The notes under the pieces: model-generated
What the model was told of the DNA's origin: nothing
The model's database searches: none
The model's input: the letters and a program-made list of their open reading frames with translations, nothing else
Made by a program: the position numbers and the translations under genes
Source of the DNA: Gilvimarinus chinensis DSM 19667
Lineage (GTDB): Bacteria > Pseudomonadota > Gammaproteobacteria > Pseudomonadales > Cellvibrionaceae
Direction of reading: 5' to 3'
Assembly: GCF_000377745.1 (NCBI RefSeq)
Contig: NZ_KB898709.1
Span: 350,605-414,604, forward strand
Length of the DNA: 64,000 bases
Shown here: positions 50,684 to 58,974 of the stretch, in pieces
Position numbering within the stretch: the stretch's first letter is position 1
How the letters are laid out: every line of letters begins with the position of its first letter

Positions 50684-51190
50684 ATGCAAACCACCCCTTA
50701 TCCGCGCACCTTTTCTCACATTGGCATTTCCGTGCCAGATCTTGAAGCTGCCGTAGACTTTTACACTCAGGTACTCGGTTGGTATTTAATTATGCCGCCC
50801 ACCGCCATTGAGGAAGATGACAGCCCCGTAGGCGTCATGTGTACCGATGTGTTTGGCGCTGGCTGGAAAAAATTTAAAATAGCTCACTTATCCACGGGCG
50901 ACAGAATTGGTGTCGAGCTGTTTCAATTTAACAACCAGCAAAACCCGGAAGATAATTTCGAATACTGGAAAACCGGCGTGTTTCACTTTTGTGTGCAAGA
51001 CCCAAACCTTGAAGAGCTCGCCGAGAAAATCGAGCAAGCTGGCGGCAAGCGCCGAATGAAAGAACCCAGATACTATTATCCGGGCGAAAAACCCTACCGC
51101 ATGATTTATATGGAAGATCCGTTTGGAAATATTTTAGAAATCTACAGCCACAGCTACGAGCTAACCTACGCCAGCGGTGCCTATCAATAA
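50684..51190 (+). CDS. VOC (glyoxalase/dioxygenase) family protein
   Basis: 168 residues starting MQTTPYPRTFSHIGISVPDLEAAVDFYTQVLGW, with AGGAGG 6-7 nt before the ATG (the open frame extends further upstream to 50456 but overlaps the LysR gene). The four VOC metal ligands seem present: His in SHIGIS, Glu in VGVELFQF, His in VFHFCV and Glu in GNILEIYS. The long, acidic insertion is typical of lactoylglutathione-lyase-like and ring-cleavage-like members. The substrate is not predicted. Likely target of the divergent LysR. Confidence 0.8.
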   Translation: MQTTPYPRTFSHIGISVPDLEAAVDFYTQVLGWYLIMPPTAIEEDDSPVGVMCTDVFGAGWKKFKIAHLSTGDRIGVELFQFNNQQNPEDNFEYWKTGVFHFCVQDPNLEELAEKIEQAGGKRRMKEPRYYYPGEKPYRMIYMEDPFGNILEIYSHSYELTYASGAYQ

Positions 51191-51196
51191 CGAGAA

Positions 51197-51231
51197 AAAG
51201 GCAATGCCTGTACACCCAGGGCATTGCCTTT
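51197..51231. terminator. Terminator between the VOC and DUF2789 genes
   Basis: A 12-bp stem AAAGGCAATGCC / GGCATTGCCTTT with an 11-nt loop. A and T runs on both sides suit the two convergent genes. Confidence 0.75.
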
Positions 51232-51234
51232 GCA

Positions 51235-51468
51235 TCAGTGGCGCAGCAGTGCGTCCAGTTCGTCCACCACTTCGGCCCAATCGGCATCATCACCAATAGC
51301 CTGCTGCAAAAAACGCTGCTGACTCTCGCTCCAAAAAGAGGCCTCGGCCAGTTTAATGTCGGCGGCCAGCGGCCGATGACGACCAATAAAAGTCTCGATA
51401 TTTTCTGCCTCGCTGGGCAAGCCCAACTGATCGAACAACGCGCTTAGGGAATGTACGGGCGGCTCCAT
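51235..51468 (-). CDS. DUF2789 family protein
   Basis: 77 residues starting MEPPVHSLSALFDQLGLPSEAENIETFIGRHRPL, with GGAG 7 nt upstream. The 94-codon frame to 51519 lacks a better start. DUF2789 proteins are small, acidic, cytoplasmic and of unknown function, widespread in gammaproteobacteria. Confidence 0.8.
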   Translation of the reverse strand: MEPPVHSLSALFDQLGLPSEAENIETFIGRHRPLAADIKLAEASFWSESQQRFLQQAIGDDADWAEVVDELDALLRH

Positions 51469-51668
51469 AAAAGATCTCCACAAAGGTGACTTAACCGGGT
51501 AAAACCCAGCTTCAACCAAGCGAGTTTAGCGTAGTACCGTCAACAGATATTGCACTTAACCCAACGTTGAGAAGCCTTTTTAGAATAGTCCGGGCACCAC
51601 GACTGAGCAAAGATAAATAGATGAAACAATAAGATTGCCGGTGAAAGCCAGCACCAGAGAAATAAACG

Positions 51669-52808
51669 TTAATCGGTTAATGCGACTTTTAACTGGGTAA
51701 CAAACTGCTCCAAATCAACAGTTTCAGAATGACTTAGACGTCTTCGAGAAGGTCGATTCATTACGCCGGGACCGGAGGATCTATATTCATAAAAACGCGA
51801 CTCTTCAGGTGTAAATACCCGGCTTTTTGTGCCGTCGCGGGCGGTGCCAGTCATACTCGCCCAGCCTTCTTTGCGAATGTGGGCATCCATCCAGGTATCA
51901 AGATAAACAGCTGAGCCAATCGCGTTCGGGTCGGCGTAACGGCCATCAGTAAACGTCGTGGTCGGGTGCCAAGGGCGGCCTAAAGAGACGCTGTTATCCG
52001 GCACGCCGTCTTCCCGCGTTAAACGCGAGTTGATAAAAATCAGGCCGTAGGGTTGCTGAACATTCGTCGACGGTGCGGTGATATGCCCTTGGATATCTCC
52101 CGACTTAAACGCCTTGCCACGCTTGCGCGACACAATCTCGCAATGGTCAAACACGACCAAGCCATCGCCAAAAATAAAATCGACATTGCCACTGATTCGG
52201 CTGTTATAAAAATAACTGCGGCCGCCATCGGCAAAAACCGTGTCTTGATAACCATCAATGACGCTGTCGGTGACAACCGTCAGATCGCTGCCTATATCCA
52301 GCAATAAAGCTACTGCTTGCGCATGACGAACTCGTGCGGGGTCGTCTTTATCCCGTCCGTCATTAGCTAAAAAATCAAAACTGTTCTCGATGTGCAGGTT
52401 GTGCAAACGCACGCCCACAGCGTTGATAGTCACCGTGGCCGAGCCCGGCGTACCCCAGTCATCGCGATGATACACGCCGGCCATTCCGGCGTAGGCATCA
52501 AAGAAAATACGCGGAGGTTTTTGCCCAAGGCCGGTAAGCGTTACCTGGTCGCGATTGATAGTGAGCTTTTCGTAGTAGTCGCCCGGGGCAACGGCAATTT
52601 GGCTATGGCCAGCCTGTAGCGCACCGGCGATAGAGCCATAACGGGGCAAGCCACTGAACTTGTCGGCGCTCTCGCTGCCCGGCGGGGCAACCAGAGCATC
52701 GAAGCGACTTTCACCTCGCGCCTGATGCACGCCGAGCATCACAAAAGCAACAAGCACTACAAATTGTGCTATGCGCGCCGCACCGGTACTTTTAATAAAG
52801 GACTTCAT
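51669..52808 (-). CDS. Pectin methylesterase (CE8)
   Basis: 379 residues. The ATG (52806-52808) overlaps the stop of the uronate reductase gene as ATGA. Signal peptide about 1-34 (ending QARG). Right-handed beta-helix with the CE8 motifs GYQDTVF (Asp189), SGNVDFIFGDG (Asp210, nucleophile) and LGRPWHP (Arg278). It removes methyl esters from homogalacturonan, opening it to the pectate lyase and polygalacturonase encoded in the same island. Export through Sec to the periplasm or outside. Confidence 0.92.
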   Translation of the reverse strand: MKSFIKSTGAARIAQFVVLVAFVMLGVHQARGESRFDALVAPPGSESADKFSGLPRYGSIAGALQAGHSQIAVAPGDYYEKLTINRDQVTLTGLGQKPPRIFFDAYAGMAGVYHRDDWGTPGSATVTINAVGVRLHNLHIENSFDFLANDGRDKDDPARVRHAQAVALLLDIGSDLTVVTDSVIDGYQDTVFADGGRSYFYNSRISGNVDFIFGDGLVVFDHCEIVSRKRGKAFKSGDIQGHITAPSTNVQQPYGLIFINSRLTREDGVPDNSVSLGRPWHPTTTFTDGRYADPNAIGSAVYLDTWMDAHIRKEGWASMTGTARDGTKSRVFTPEESRFYEYRSSGPGVMNRPSRRRLSHSETVDLEQFVTQLKVALTD

Positions 52809-54280
52809 TGCTGCGCCGCTTTCACCGCCGCCAAAACGCCCTGCTCGCTGATGCGTGCCAGCCAATCGGCAGTCGCAGCGTGAACCTTTTCACTCGCCGC
52901 GACAGCTTGCGGGAACACAGCTTTAACGCCTAGCACCGCCGTGACAATTGCAGCCGCGTCACCGCGATTGGCGTCTACCAGCGATTTAAGCTCAGCGGCC
53001 AGCGGGTCTTGCACATCAATCGGCTGACCACGCTCATCCACACCAGAGACATAGCGAATCCAGGCCGCCAGCGCCAGGCACAGGTAATCAATATTGCCTT
53101 CGCCATCAAGCTGCGCCGCCAGGGTTTGCAACCAGCGCTGAGGAATTTTTTGCGAACCGTCCATGGCGATTTGCCAGGTGCGGTGCTTCAAGCCCGGGTT
53201 GGCAAAGCGCTCGCGCAACTGCACCTTGTACTCTTCCATATCAAAGCCGGTGGGCACCTGCACGGTTTGCCCCACTTCACGGTCCATAAACTCCTGACAT
53301 AACTTTGCCAATACAGGTTCGCGCATGACTTCACTGACGTAATCAAAACCAGCCAGGTAACCCGTGTAGGCCAGCAGCGAGTGGCTGCCGTTTAACAGAC
53401 GCAGCTTCATAATTTCGTAAGCGTGCACTTCATCCACCAGCAGCGCACCGGCGTCTTCCCAGGCGGGGCGGTCAGAGCAGAAATTATCTTCGATCACCCA
53501 CTGGCTGAAAGGCTCGGCCAGTACCATGCCTTCATCGCGCAGCCCAAGTTTGCCTTCAAGCTCGCCGCGATCGGCATCGGTAGTGGCGGGCACAATGCGA
53601 TCGATCATGGTGCAAGGGAAAGTGGTATTCGCGCGAATCCAGGCCGCCAACTCGGTGTCGAATTTATCGGCGTATTGCAATACAACCTTTTCCAACACTT
53701 CACCATTATTGGGAAGATTATCGCAACTTAAAACGGTAAAACTTTTTCCGCCGGCTTTGCGACGCGCATTTAAGGCACCGACGATATAACCAATGGCAGA
53801 CTTGGGCGCTTGCGGGTTTTCCAGGTCATGCACAATGTCCGGATGACTTTCGTTTAAGTTTCCGCTGGCCGGATCGTGGCAGTAGCCTTTTTCGGTGACG
53901 GTTAACGAGACGATTTTGATTTCGGGTTTGCTCATCACCTCAAGCAAAGCTGCGGGCGACTCTGGCCCCACCAAAACGTCTTTTACCGCGCCGACAACCT
54001 GAAACTTTTCGCCCTCAGGCCCACGCTCAACGACGGTGTACAGGCCATCTTGCTCGGCCAACTGATTTTTAACCGTGGGCGAGCGCAAGCTGGCGCCGAT
54101 AATTTGCCAATTTTGCGCGCCTTTGTTTAACAGCGCTTCGGTGTACCAGGCTTGGTGAGCACGGTGAAAGGCACCAATACCCAAATGAACGATGCCCGCC
54201 TGCTGGGCGTCGCGATCATAGTTGGGCAGGCTGGCCACATTGGCCAGCGCGCCCAGGTTATTTTTATTTAAACGTTGCAT
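52805..54280 (-). CDS. Mannitol dehydrogenase-family uronate reductase, UxuB-like
   Basis: 491 residues with a Rossmann N-terminus IVHLGIGAFHRAHQAWYTEALL (about 30-51), then VSLTVTEKGYCHDPASGNLN, NPQAPKSAIGYIVGALNARR, NTTFPCTMIDRIVPATT and KLRLLNGSHSLLAYTGYLAG. These segments match E. coli UxuB (D-fructuronate reductase, forming D-mannonate) far better than UxaB (tagaturonate reductase). Its dehydratase partner in the window, however, is UxaA-like. It is 14 bp downstream of uxaC, so the operon is uxaC-reductase-CE8. Confidence 0.9.
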   Translation of the reverse strand: MQRLNKNNLGALANVASLPNYDRDAQQAGIVHLGIGAFHRAHQAWYTEALLNKGAQNWQIIGASLRSPTVKNQLAEQDGLYTVVERGPEGEKFQVVGAVKDVLVGPESPAALLEVMSKPEIKIVSLTVTEKGYCHDPASGNLNESHPDIVHDLENPQAPKSAIGYIVGALNARRKAGGKSFTVLSCDNLPNNGEVLEKVVLQYADKFDTELAAWIRANTTFPCTMIDRIVPATTDADRGELEGKLGLRDEGMVLAEPFSQWVIEDNFCSDRPAWEDAGALLVDEVHAYEIMKLRLLNGSHSLLAYTGYLAGFDYVSEVMREPVLAKLCQEFMDREVGQTVQVPTGFDMEEYKVQLRERFANPGLKHRTWQIAMDGSQKIPQRWLQTLAAQLDGEGNIDYLCLALAAWIRYVSGVDERGQPIDVQDPLAAELKSLVDANRGDAAAIVTAVLGVKAVFPQAVAASEKVHAATADWLARISEQGVLAAVKAAQQ

Positions 54281-54294
54281 GAATAGTCTTCCAC

Positions 54295-55710
54295 TCAGTC
54301 GAGTTTGTAGGCTTGCTTCACAAGGCGATAAGTCAGGTCGATAGCAACTTCTTGCGCTTCATCTTCTGGCAAGCGGTGCTCGGCCACCAGGCGCGCCAAG
54401 AAATTACAATCCATACGACGGGCGACATCGTGACGTGCCGGAATTGATAAGAACGCCCGCGTGTCGTCGTTAAAACCAACGGTGTTGTAAAAGCCACCGG
54501 TTTCAGTCACTTGCTCGCGGAAACGGCGCATACCTTCTGGGCTGTCGTGGAACCACCAGCTGGGGCCAAGCTTCAGCACAGGGTAATGACCGGCCAATGG
54601 GGCCAGTTCGCGCGAGTACACGGTTTCGTCCAGAGTAAACAAAATAATCGATAAGCGATTGTCGTTACCGTATTTATCCAGCAATGGTTTTAACGCGTTG
54701 ACGTATTCGGTTTGCGACGGAATATCCGCACCCTTGTCGCGACCAAAGTTTTCAAACACATGAGGGTTGTGGTTGCGGAACGAGCCCGGGTGAATTTGCA
54801 TTACCAGGCCGTCTTCAATGCTCATACCCGCCATTTCGGTCAGCATTTGCCCGCGGAACACTTCCGCCTCTTGTTTACTGCACTGCCCGGCCAAAGCTTT
54901 GGCAAATAGTTTTTCGCACTCGGCAACCGACAGATCAGAAGTTTGCGCCGTGGGGTGACCGTGGTCGGTAGAAGTGGCACCGAAAGATTTAAAATACTCG
55001 CGGCGATTTTTCAATGCGGCCAGATAGCCCTTCCAGTTGGTAGTATCTTCACCGGTGATTTCCCCCAGGCGAGCGACGTTATTGGCAAAGCCTTCAAAGT
55101 CGGGGTCGACTACGGGGTCTGGGCGATAAGCGGTAATCACACCACCCTTCCAGCCGCTTTCGCGAATTTTTTTGTGGTGACGCAAATCGTCTAACGGTGA
55201 CTCGGTAGTGGCCAGCCATTCAATGTTGTAGCGCTCCATCAAGGCGCGAGGACGGAAGGCTTCGGTTTGCAAATAGCTGTTGATACGCTCGTAGTAGGCA
55301 TCGGCGGTTTGCTCGCTGAGCAGCACATCCAACTCAAACACCTCTTTAAACACATAATCCAACCACATACGCGAAGGGGTGCCGCGAAAGGCGTAATAGT
55401 GCTTGGCAAACAGACGCCATATTTTTTTCGGATCTTGCTCTACGGCCAAACCGGCTTTACTGGGCACACCCAAATCCACCAGAGGCACACCCAGGCTGTA
55501 CAACATGCGGAACACATAATGATCTGGCTTAATCAACAGCTCCGCAGGGTTTGGGAACAGCTCGTTATCGGCAAACCAAGAGGGGTCGGTATGGCCGTGG
55601 GGGCTGACAATGGGCAGGTCTTTTACTTCCTGATACAGACGACGCGCAATGGCGCGGGTGGTCTCATCGGCGGGAAACAGGCGATCTGGGTGTAATGTGA
55701 GTGCACTCAT
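54295..55710 (-). CDS. uxaC: Uronate isomerase (glucuronate/galacturonate isomerase)
   Basis: 471 residues (E. coli UxaC 470), amidohydrolase-like TIM barrel. N-terminal LPIVSPHGHTDPSWFADNELFPNPAELLIKPDHYVFRMLYSLGV has the HxH metal-ligand motif. Later segments include YNIEWLATTESPLDDLRHH, MQIHPGSFRNHN and GFNDDTRAFLSIPARHDVARRMDCN. It converts D-galacturonate to D-tagaturonate and D-glucuronate to D-fructuronate. First gene of its operon; two operator-like sites lie 40-85 nt upstream. Confidence 0.96.
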   Translation of the reverse strand: MSALTLHPDRLFPADETTRAIARRLYQEVKDLPIVSPHGHTDPSWFADNELFPNPAELLIKPDHYVFRMLYSLGVPLVDLGVPSKAGLAVEQDPKKIWRLFAKHYYAFRGTPSRMWLDYVFKEVFELDVLLSEQTADAYYERINSYLQTEAFRPRALMERYNIEWLATTESPLDDLRHHKKIRESGWKGGVITAYRPDPVVDPDFEGFANNVARLGEITGEDTTNWKGYLAALKNRREYFKSFGATSTDHGHPTAQTSDLSVAECEKLFAKALAGQCSKQEAEVFRGQMLTEMAGMSIEDGLVMQIHPGSFRNHNPHVFENFGRDKGADIPSQTEYVNALKPLLDKYGNDNRLSIILFTLDETVYSRELAPLAGHYPVLKLGPSWWFHDSPEGMRRFREQVTETGGFYNTVGFNDDTRAFLSIPARHDVARRMDCNFLARLVAEHRLPEDEAQEVAIDLTYRLVKQAYKLD

Positions 55711-55749
55711 GAGAATTAACTACCGTAGTTTTTAGTGTTAGACAAACCA

Positions 55750-55795
55750 GTCTGACCAAGTCAGCATTCGGCAAGCCTTTAGGTATGACCAATTT
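55750..55795. promoter_or_regulatory. Operator-like sites upstream of uxaC
   Basis: GTCTGACCAAG (55750-55760) and GGTATGACCAATTT (55782-55795). On the uxaC strand these read CTTGGTCAGAC and AAATTGGTCATACC, the second an almost complete TTGGT-N-ACC palindrome. They lie 40 and 72 nt before the uxaC ATG. The divergent gap 55711-56024 also holds the kdgK promoter. A TTGACA (minus strand, near 55820-55825) is present, but no good -10 was found. Confidence 0.65.
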
Positions 55796-55952
55796 ATGGT
55801 TACAAAAGCGCGTCAGTCTGTCAATAACAACCGTAGCGCAACACCCTGCAAGGCTTATATTCTCAACGACTGCAGGGGAAATAACTCCATTTACCGAGCA
55901 GCACATTATAGTAAAAAAGACTATATGATGACAGCCTTGAACAGCCCATGCC

Positions 55953-55982
55953 TTGAAAAACCGGCTTGACCAATTGTAGAAT
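55953..55982 (+). promoter_or_regulatory. kdgK promoter with operator in the spacer
   Basis: TTGAAA (55953-55958), 18-nt spacer, TAGAAT (55977-55982). The spacer ends with TTGACCAATTG (55966-55976), the same half-site as upstream of uxaC and dctP, directly touching the -10. A repressor bound there would block RNA polymerase. The transcript would begin about 35 nt before the kdgK ATG. Confidence 0.7.
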
Positions 55983-56024
55983 CGCGACCCAGTATCCAAA
56001 ATTCAAACATAAAGAGATGACAAG

Positions 56025-56972
56025 ATGGCACAGATTGCCTGCATTGGCGAAGTGATGATTGAGCTGGCCGGGGCAGAGCCCACGGCCGACGGTGGCGAGC
56101 GCAAGGCTCTGGGGTACGCTGGCGACACCTACAACACACTGGTTACCCTGGCCCGACTTGGCACCCGCAGCGCTTATGTGACACGCCTGGGCGACGATCA
56201 TTACAGCGACGCTATTATTGAGCGGCTTGGCAACGAAGGTATCGGCACCGACACCATTGTGCGTCAAGAAGGTAAAGTGCCCGGCCTGTACATGATTCAC
56301 AACAGCCCAGACGGTGAGCGCGAATTTTTTTACTGGCGTGATCGCGCACCTGCGCGTGATCTGTTTCATAGCGACGATGAAATGAGCACCCTGGCCGAGC
56401 AGCTGGCCGACACCGACATGGTGTATTTGTCTGGCATTACCTTGGCCATTATTGGCGAGACTGGGCGACAAAACTTATTGAGCTTTTTGCGTCGCTACAA
56501 AGAACGCGGCGGCAAAGTCGCCTTTGACAGTAACTATCGCCCTCGCCTTTGGGACAACCCACAGCAAGCCCAACAGGCCAACTCTGAGCTTTTAGCCCTG
56601 ACCGATCTGGCACTGCTGACCCTGGATGATGAAGAGCTGCTCTGGGGTACCGATGGCGACGCCATTGCCGAGGTGCAGGCGCGCTACCAAGACTGCAACA
56701 TCAGCGAGCTGGTCTTAAAGCGCGGCGCCGAGGATGTGATTATTATCAAAGGCGGCGAACAAGAGCGTGTTGCCGTTCCCAAGGTCACCGACATTGTCGA
56801 CACGACCGCTGCGGGCGATACCTTTAACGCCGGTTACCTGGCCGCACACCTGGCGGGCAAAAGCCCCGCCGAGGCGGCAACCCAGGCCAACCGCTGCGCC
56901 GGCATTATTATTCGCCACCGCGGCGGTGTCATCGACAAACAAGTCTTTCTCAACGAGCTAGCCAGTCGCTAG
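56025..56972 (+). CDS. kdgK: 2-dehydro-3-deoxygluconokinase
   Basis: 315 residues, PfkB/ribokinase family. Starts MAQIACIGEVMIELAGAE; GYAGDTYNTLVTLARLG is the PfkB N-terminal signature. DTTAAGDTFNAGYLAAHLAG (about 258-277) has the anion hole and catalytic Asp265. It phosphorylates KDG to KDPG, which an aldolase (not in the window) splits to pyruvate and glyceraldehyde-3-phosphate. It overlaps the convergent pectate lyase gene by 4 bp at the stop codons. Confidence 0.95.
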   Translation: MAQIACIGEVMIELAGAEPTADGGERKALGYAGDTYNTLVTLARLGTRSAYVTRLGDDHYSDAIIERLGNEGIGTDTIVRQEGKVPGLYMIHNSPDGEREFFYWRDRAPARDLFHSDDEMSTLAEQLADTDMVYLSGITLAIIGETGRQNLLSFLRRYKERGGKVAFDSNYRPRLWDNPQQAQQANSELLALTDLALLTLDDEELLWGTDGDAIAEVQARYQDCNISELVLKRGAEDVIIIKGGEQERVAVPKVTDIVDTTAAGDTFNAGYLAAHLAGKSPAEAATQANRCAGIIIRHRGGVIDKQVFLNELASR

Positions 56973-58255
56973 TCGCGATAGCCTTCAGGCACAAAGCTCG
57001 TCAACCAGGCGGACACTTCGGCGGTGTCCGCCGGTACCTTAAGTGCGCGTCTTACGGGCTTGGCTTGCGGATAGCCACCCACCTGCTCCTGCGAGTCGAT
57101 AATCCGCCCGGTTTTATTGCGGACACTGGCGACAATCCGCGCATCTACCTCATCGCGATCCCAGGGCCGAGCCCCCGCACGACTTAGTACCGATTCATAC
57201 ACCTCTTGCAACGGCAGCGCGGTTAATCCCTGCGGCCACACCGGTGGTTTATCCAGTAGCTGCACATCGCCCTGCACTTGGGGCATGGGCTTGTCGTCGA
57301 GGTTCAGCACCTGATTATCGTGCATATAGGCATCGCCCTGATAAGAAACCAACGCCAGGTCAGAGTAGCTGTCACGACCATAGCGCAAATCATTACCCAC
57401 AACCGCGACTTTCGGATTACCGGGGCGACGCTCTTTGCCATCCCACTCGCCCTCTACATAACCCAACTGCACCGCAGCATTACCCAAGTTGTACATCAGG
57501 TTGTTTACCACCACACCGGTGGCGTGCGCTTTAAAATAAGGATTGCGGCGATCATTGTGCGCAAACAAGTTACCCACTACGGCAACCTCCTGCACATAAT
57601 CGTGAATCAAAATGCCCTTGGAGTGCCTGCCCTTTTTATGGCTCGCATAATCCAAGGCTTCGGCAATAATGGAGTGACTAAAAGTCACCTTGCCCGAAGT
57701 TGCCTCAGGCCCTTTATAGCGCTCACCGGAGGCAGACATGTTTTCATCCACCGCCCAGCTGGCAGAGCAATGATCTATATGAATATTGCGCGCAAATTGC
57801 CGCGATATTCCAATACCGTCCGGCTCCCAACCTGAGCGCTCAACTTGATCATTCGTACCGGGACGAACACGAAGATGTTGCAGCCGCACATCGTGAGTGC
57901 CAATGCCAATACCACCACGAATAATGGTAATCCCAGGGCTGGGCGCAGTTTGCCCCGCCACAGTGAGGTAGGGCTCGCGGATGCCCATATTCTTGCCCTG
58001 CAAATCAATAATGCCGCCTACCTCAAACACGACAATACGTTTGCCTTTTTGCTCCAGGGCCCAGCGCAGCGAGCCCTCGCCTTCGGCATTTAAATTGGTC
58101 ACTTTGATGACTCGGCCACCGTCACCTGCCGGGGTATCGACACCAAAACCAGACACACCTTGCAAACTTTGCGCACTTGCTAACGAAATAAGCAGGCACG
58201 CAAAAACCGTGGCGACTGTCTGCAACACAGTGCCACTAACACACAACTTCTTCAT
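56969..58255 (-). CDS. Pectate lyase, PL1 family
   Basis: 428 residues. Signal peptide about 1-29 (ending LASAQS). Parallel beta-helix lyase with GFGVDTPAGDGGRVIKVTNLNAEGEGSLRWALE at the start, HLRVRPGT, IHIDHCSASWAVDENMS (the vWiDH-type Ca-region), KGRHSKGILIHDY with basic catalytic-type residues and RRNPYFKAHATGVVVNNLMYNLG. It cleaves polygalacturonate by beta-elimination with calcium, producing 4,5-unsaturated oligomers that suit GH105 and KduI/KduD. PL1 subfamily not determined. It lies 24 bp after a VOC gene on the same strand. Confidence 0.88.
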   Translation of the reverse strand: MKKLCVSGTVLQTVATVFACLLISLASAQSLQGVSGFGVDTPAGDGGRVIKVTNLNAEGEGSLRWALEQKGKRIVVFEVGGIIDLQGKNMGIREPYLTVAGQTAPSPGITIIRGGIGIGTHDVRLQHLRVRPGTNDQVERSGWEPDGIGISRQFARNIHIDHCSASWAVDENMSASGERYKGPEATSGKVTFSHSIIAEALDYASHKKGRHSKGILIHDYVQEVAVVGNLFAHNDRRNPYFKAHATGVVVNNLMYNLGNAAVQLGYVEGEWDGKERRPGNPKVAVVGNDLRYGRDSYSDLALVSYQGDAYMHDNQVLNLDDKPMPQVQGDVQLLDKPPVWPQGLTALPLQEVYESVLSRAGARPWDRDEVDARIVASVRNKTGRIIDSQEQVGGYPQAKPVRRALKVPADTAEVSAWLTSFVPEGYRD

Positions 58256-58279
58256 AAAACCTCCGGATTAGGAGAAGGA

Positions 58280-58663
58280 CTACACCATGGGATTGCCGCG
58301 CTTACACAGCTGAATGGCAAAACCCCAAGGGTCTTTCAGCATGAGCAACACAGAACCATCGTTTAAACGGACATCGTCGACAACTTTACAACCAGCATTG
58401 CACAGGCGCTCAGCATCGACTTCGGGATCTTCACTGACAAAAGCAAGGTGCAAAGTCAGTGGATTCATGGAAGGATAATCCGGCACCTCATCGGGCGGAT
58501 TGTTGTAAATTTCAATCATCACTTTTCCGGTAGAATCCGCCAGAAAGTGAGTGTGGGGCGCCTTATTAAATTTATGCTTTACCGTAAAACCCAAATGCGT
58601 GCAGTACCATTCGGCAATCGCAATAGGTTCGGCCACATTAAAGGCAAAATGCTCTATTCGCAT
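58280..58663 (-). CDS. VOC family protein near the pectate lyase
   Basis: 127 residues starting MRIEHFAFNVAEPIAIAEWYCTHLGFTVKHKF. Metal-ligand positions: His in IEHFAF, Glu in VMIEIYNN, His in LTLHLAF, but Gln in the last one (WGFAIQLC). It resembles glyoxalase/bleomycin-resistance-like proteins that often accompany carbohydrate gene clusters. The role is not known. Its ribosome-binding region (AGCAGG, 7 nt before the ATG) is supplied by the terminal repeat of the palindromic element at 58667-58969. It is probably cotranscribed with the pectate lyase gene. Confidence 0.75.
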   Translation of the reverse strand: MRIEHFAFNVAEPIAIAEWYCTHLGFTVKHKFNKAPHTHFLADSTGKVMIEIYNNPPDEVPDYPSMNPLTLHLAFVSEDPEVDAERLCNAGCKVVDDVRLNDGSVLLMLKDPWGFAIQLCKRGNPMV

Positions 58664-58666
58664 ACT

Positions 58667-58969
58667 AGGGCCTGCTAATACTAATTAAATACGCCTGCTG
58701 GAAACCAGTTTTGTTTCCAGTTAGGCGCCGTAAGCGAAGTTTGGTTATTCCAAATAAGCGAAAGCTGGCCCCGCGAACACAGCGAGTACTTGGGGTCGCG
58801 GCAACAACGCTGGGAGCAAAACTGGCTCCAGCCCTTCGGGTTGCGGCTAAAAATCTGCCACTCTGCGTTGCTTGTCGTTCGTTTGGAATGGCCAAACCAC
58901 TCTCCTCGCGCCTTGATTGGCAAATTTTAAGTCGCAACAGACCGCATTTAATGAGTACTAACAGGCCCT
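58667..58969. mobile_element. MITE-like palindromic element, 303 bp
   Basis: 24-bp imperfect terminal inverted repeats (58667-58690 and 58946-58969; 4 mismatches) that start AGGGCCTG and end CAGGCCCT. The arms also share internal inverted similarity (GTTTGG-N-ATTCCAAA near 58738-58755 on the left and its complement near 58881-58897 on the right). There are sub-hairpins: CGCCT/AGGCG with TGGAAAC/GTTTCCA (58692-58727) and GTTTGG-AATGG-CCAAAC (58881-58897). There is no transposase. It fills the gap between dctM and the VOC gene. No convincing target duplication was found. Confidence 0.7.
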
Positions 58970-58974
58970 GTGAC

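Noticed and set aside
55863..56471. 202-codon minus-strand frame over kdgK
   Set aside because: Antisense to kdgK, which has strong motifs and its own promoter.
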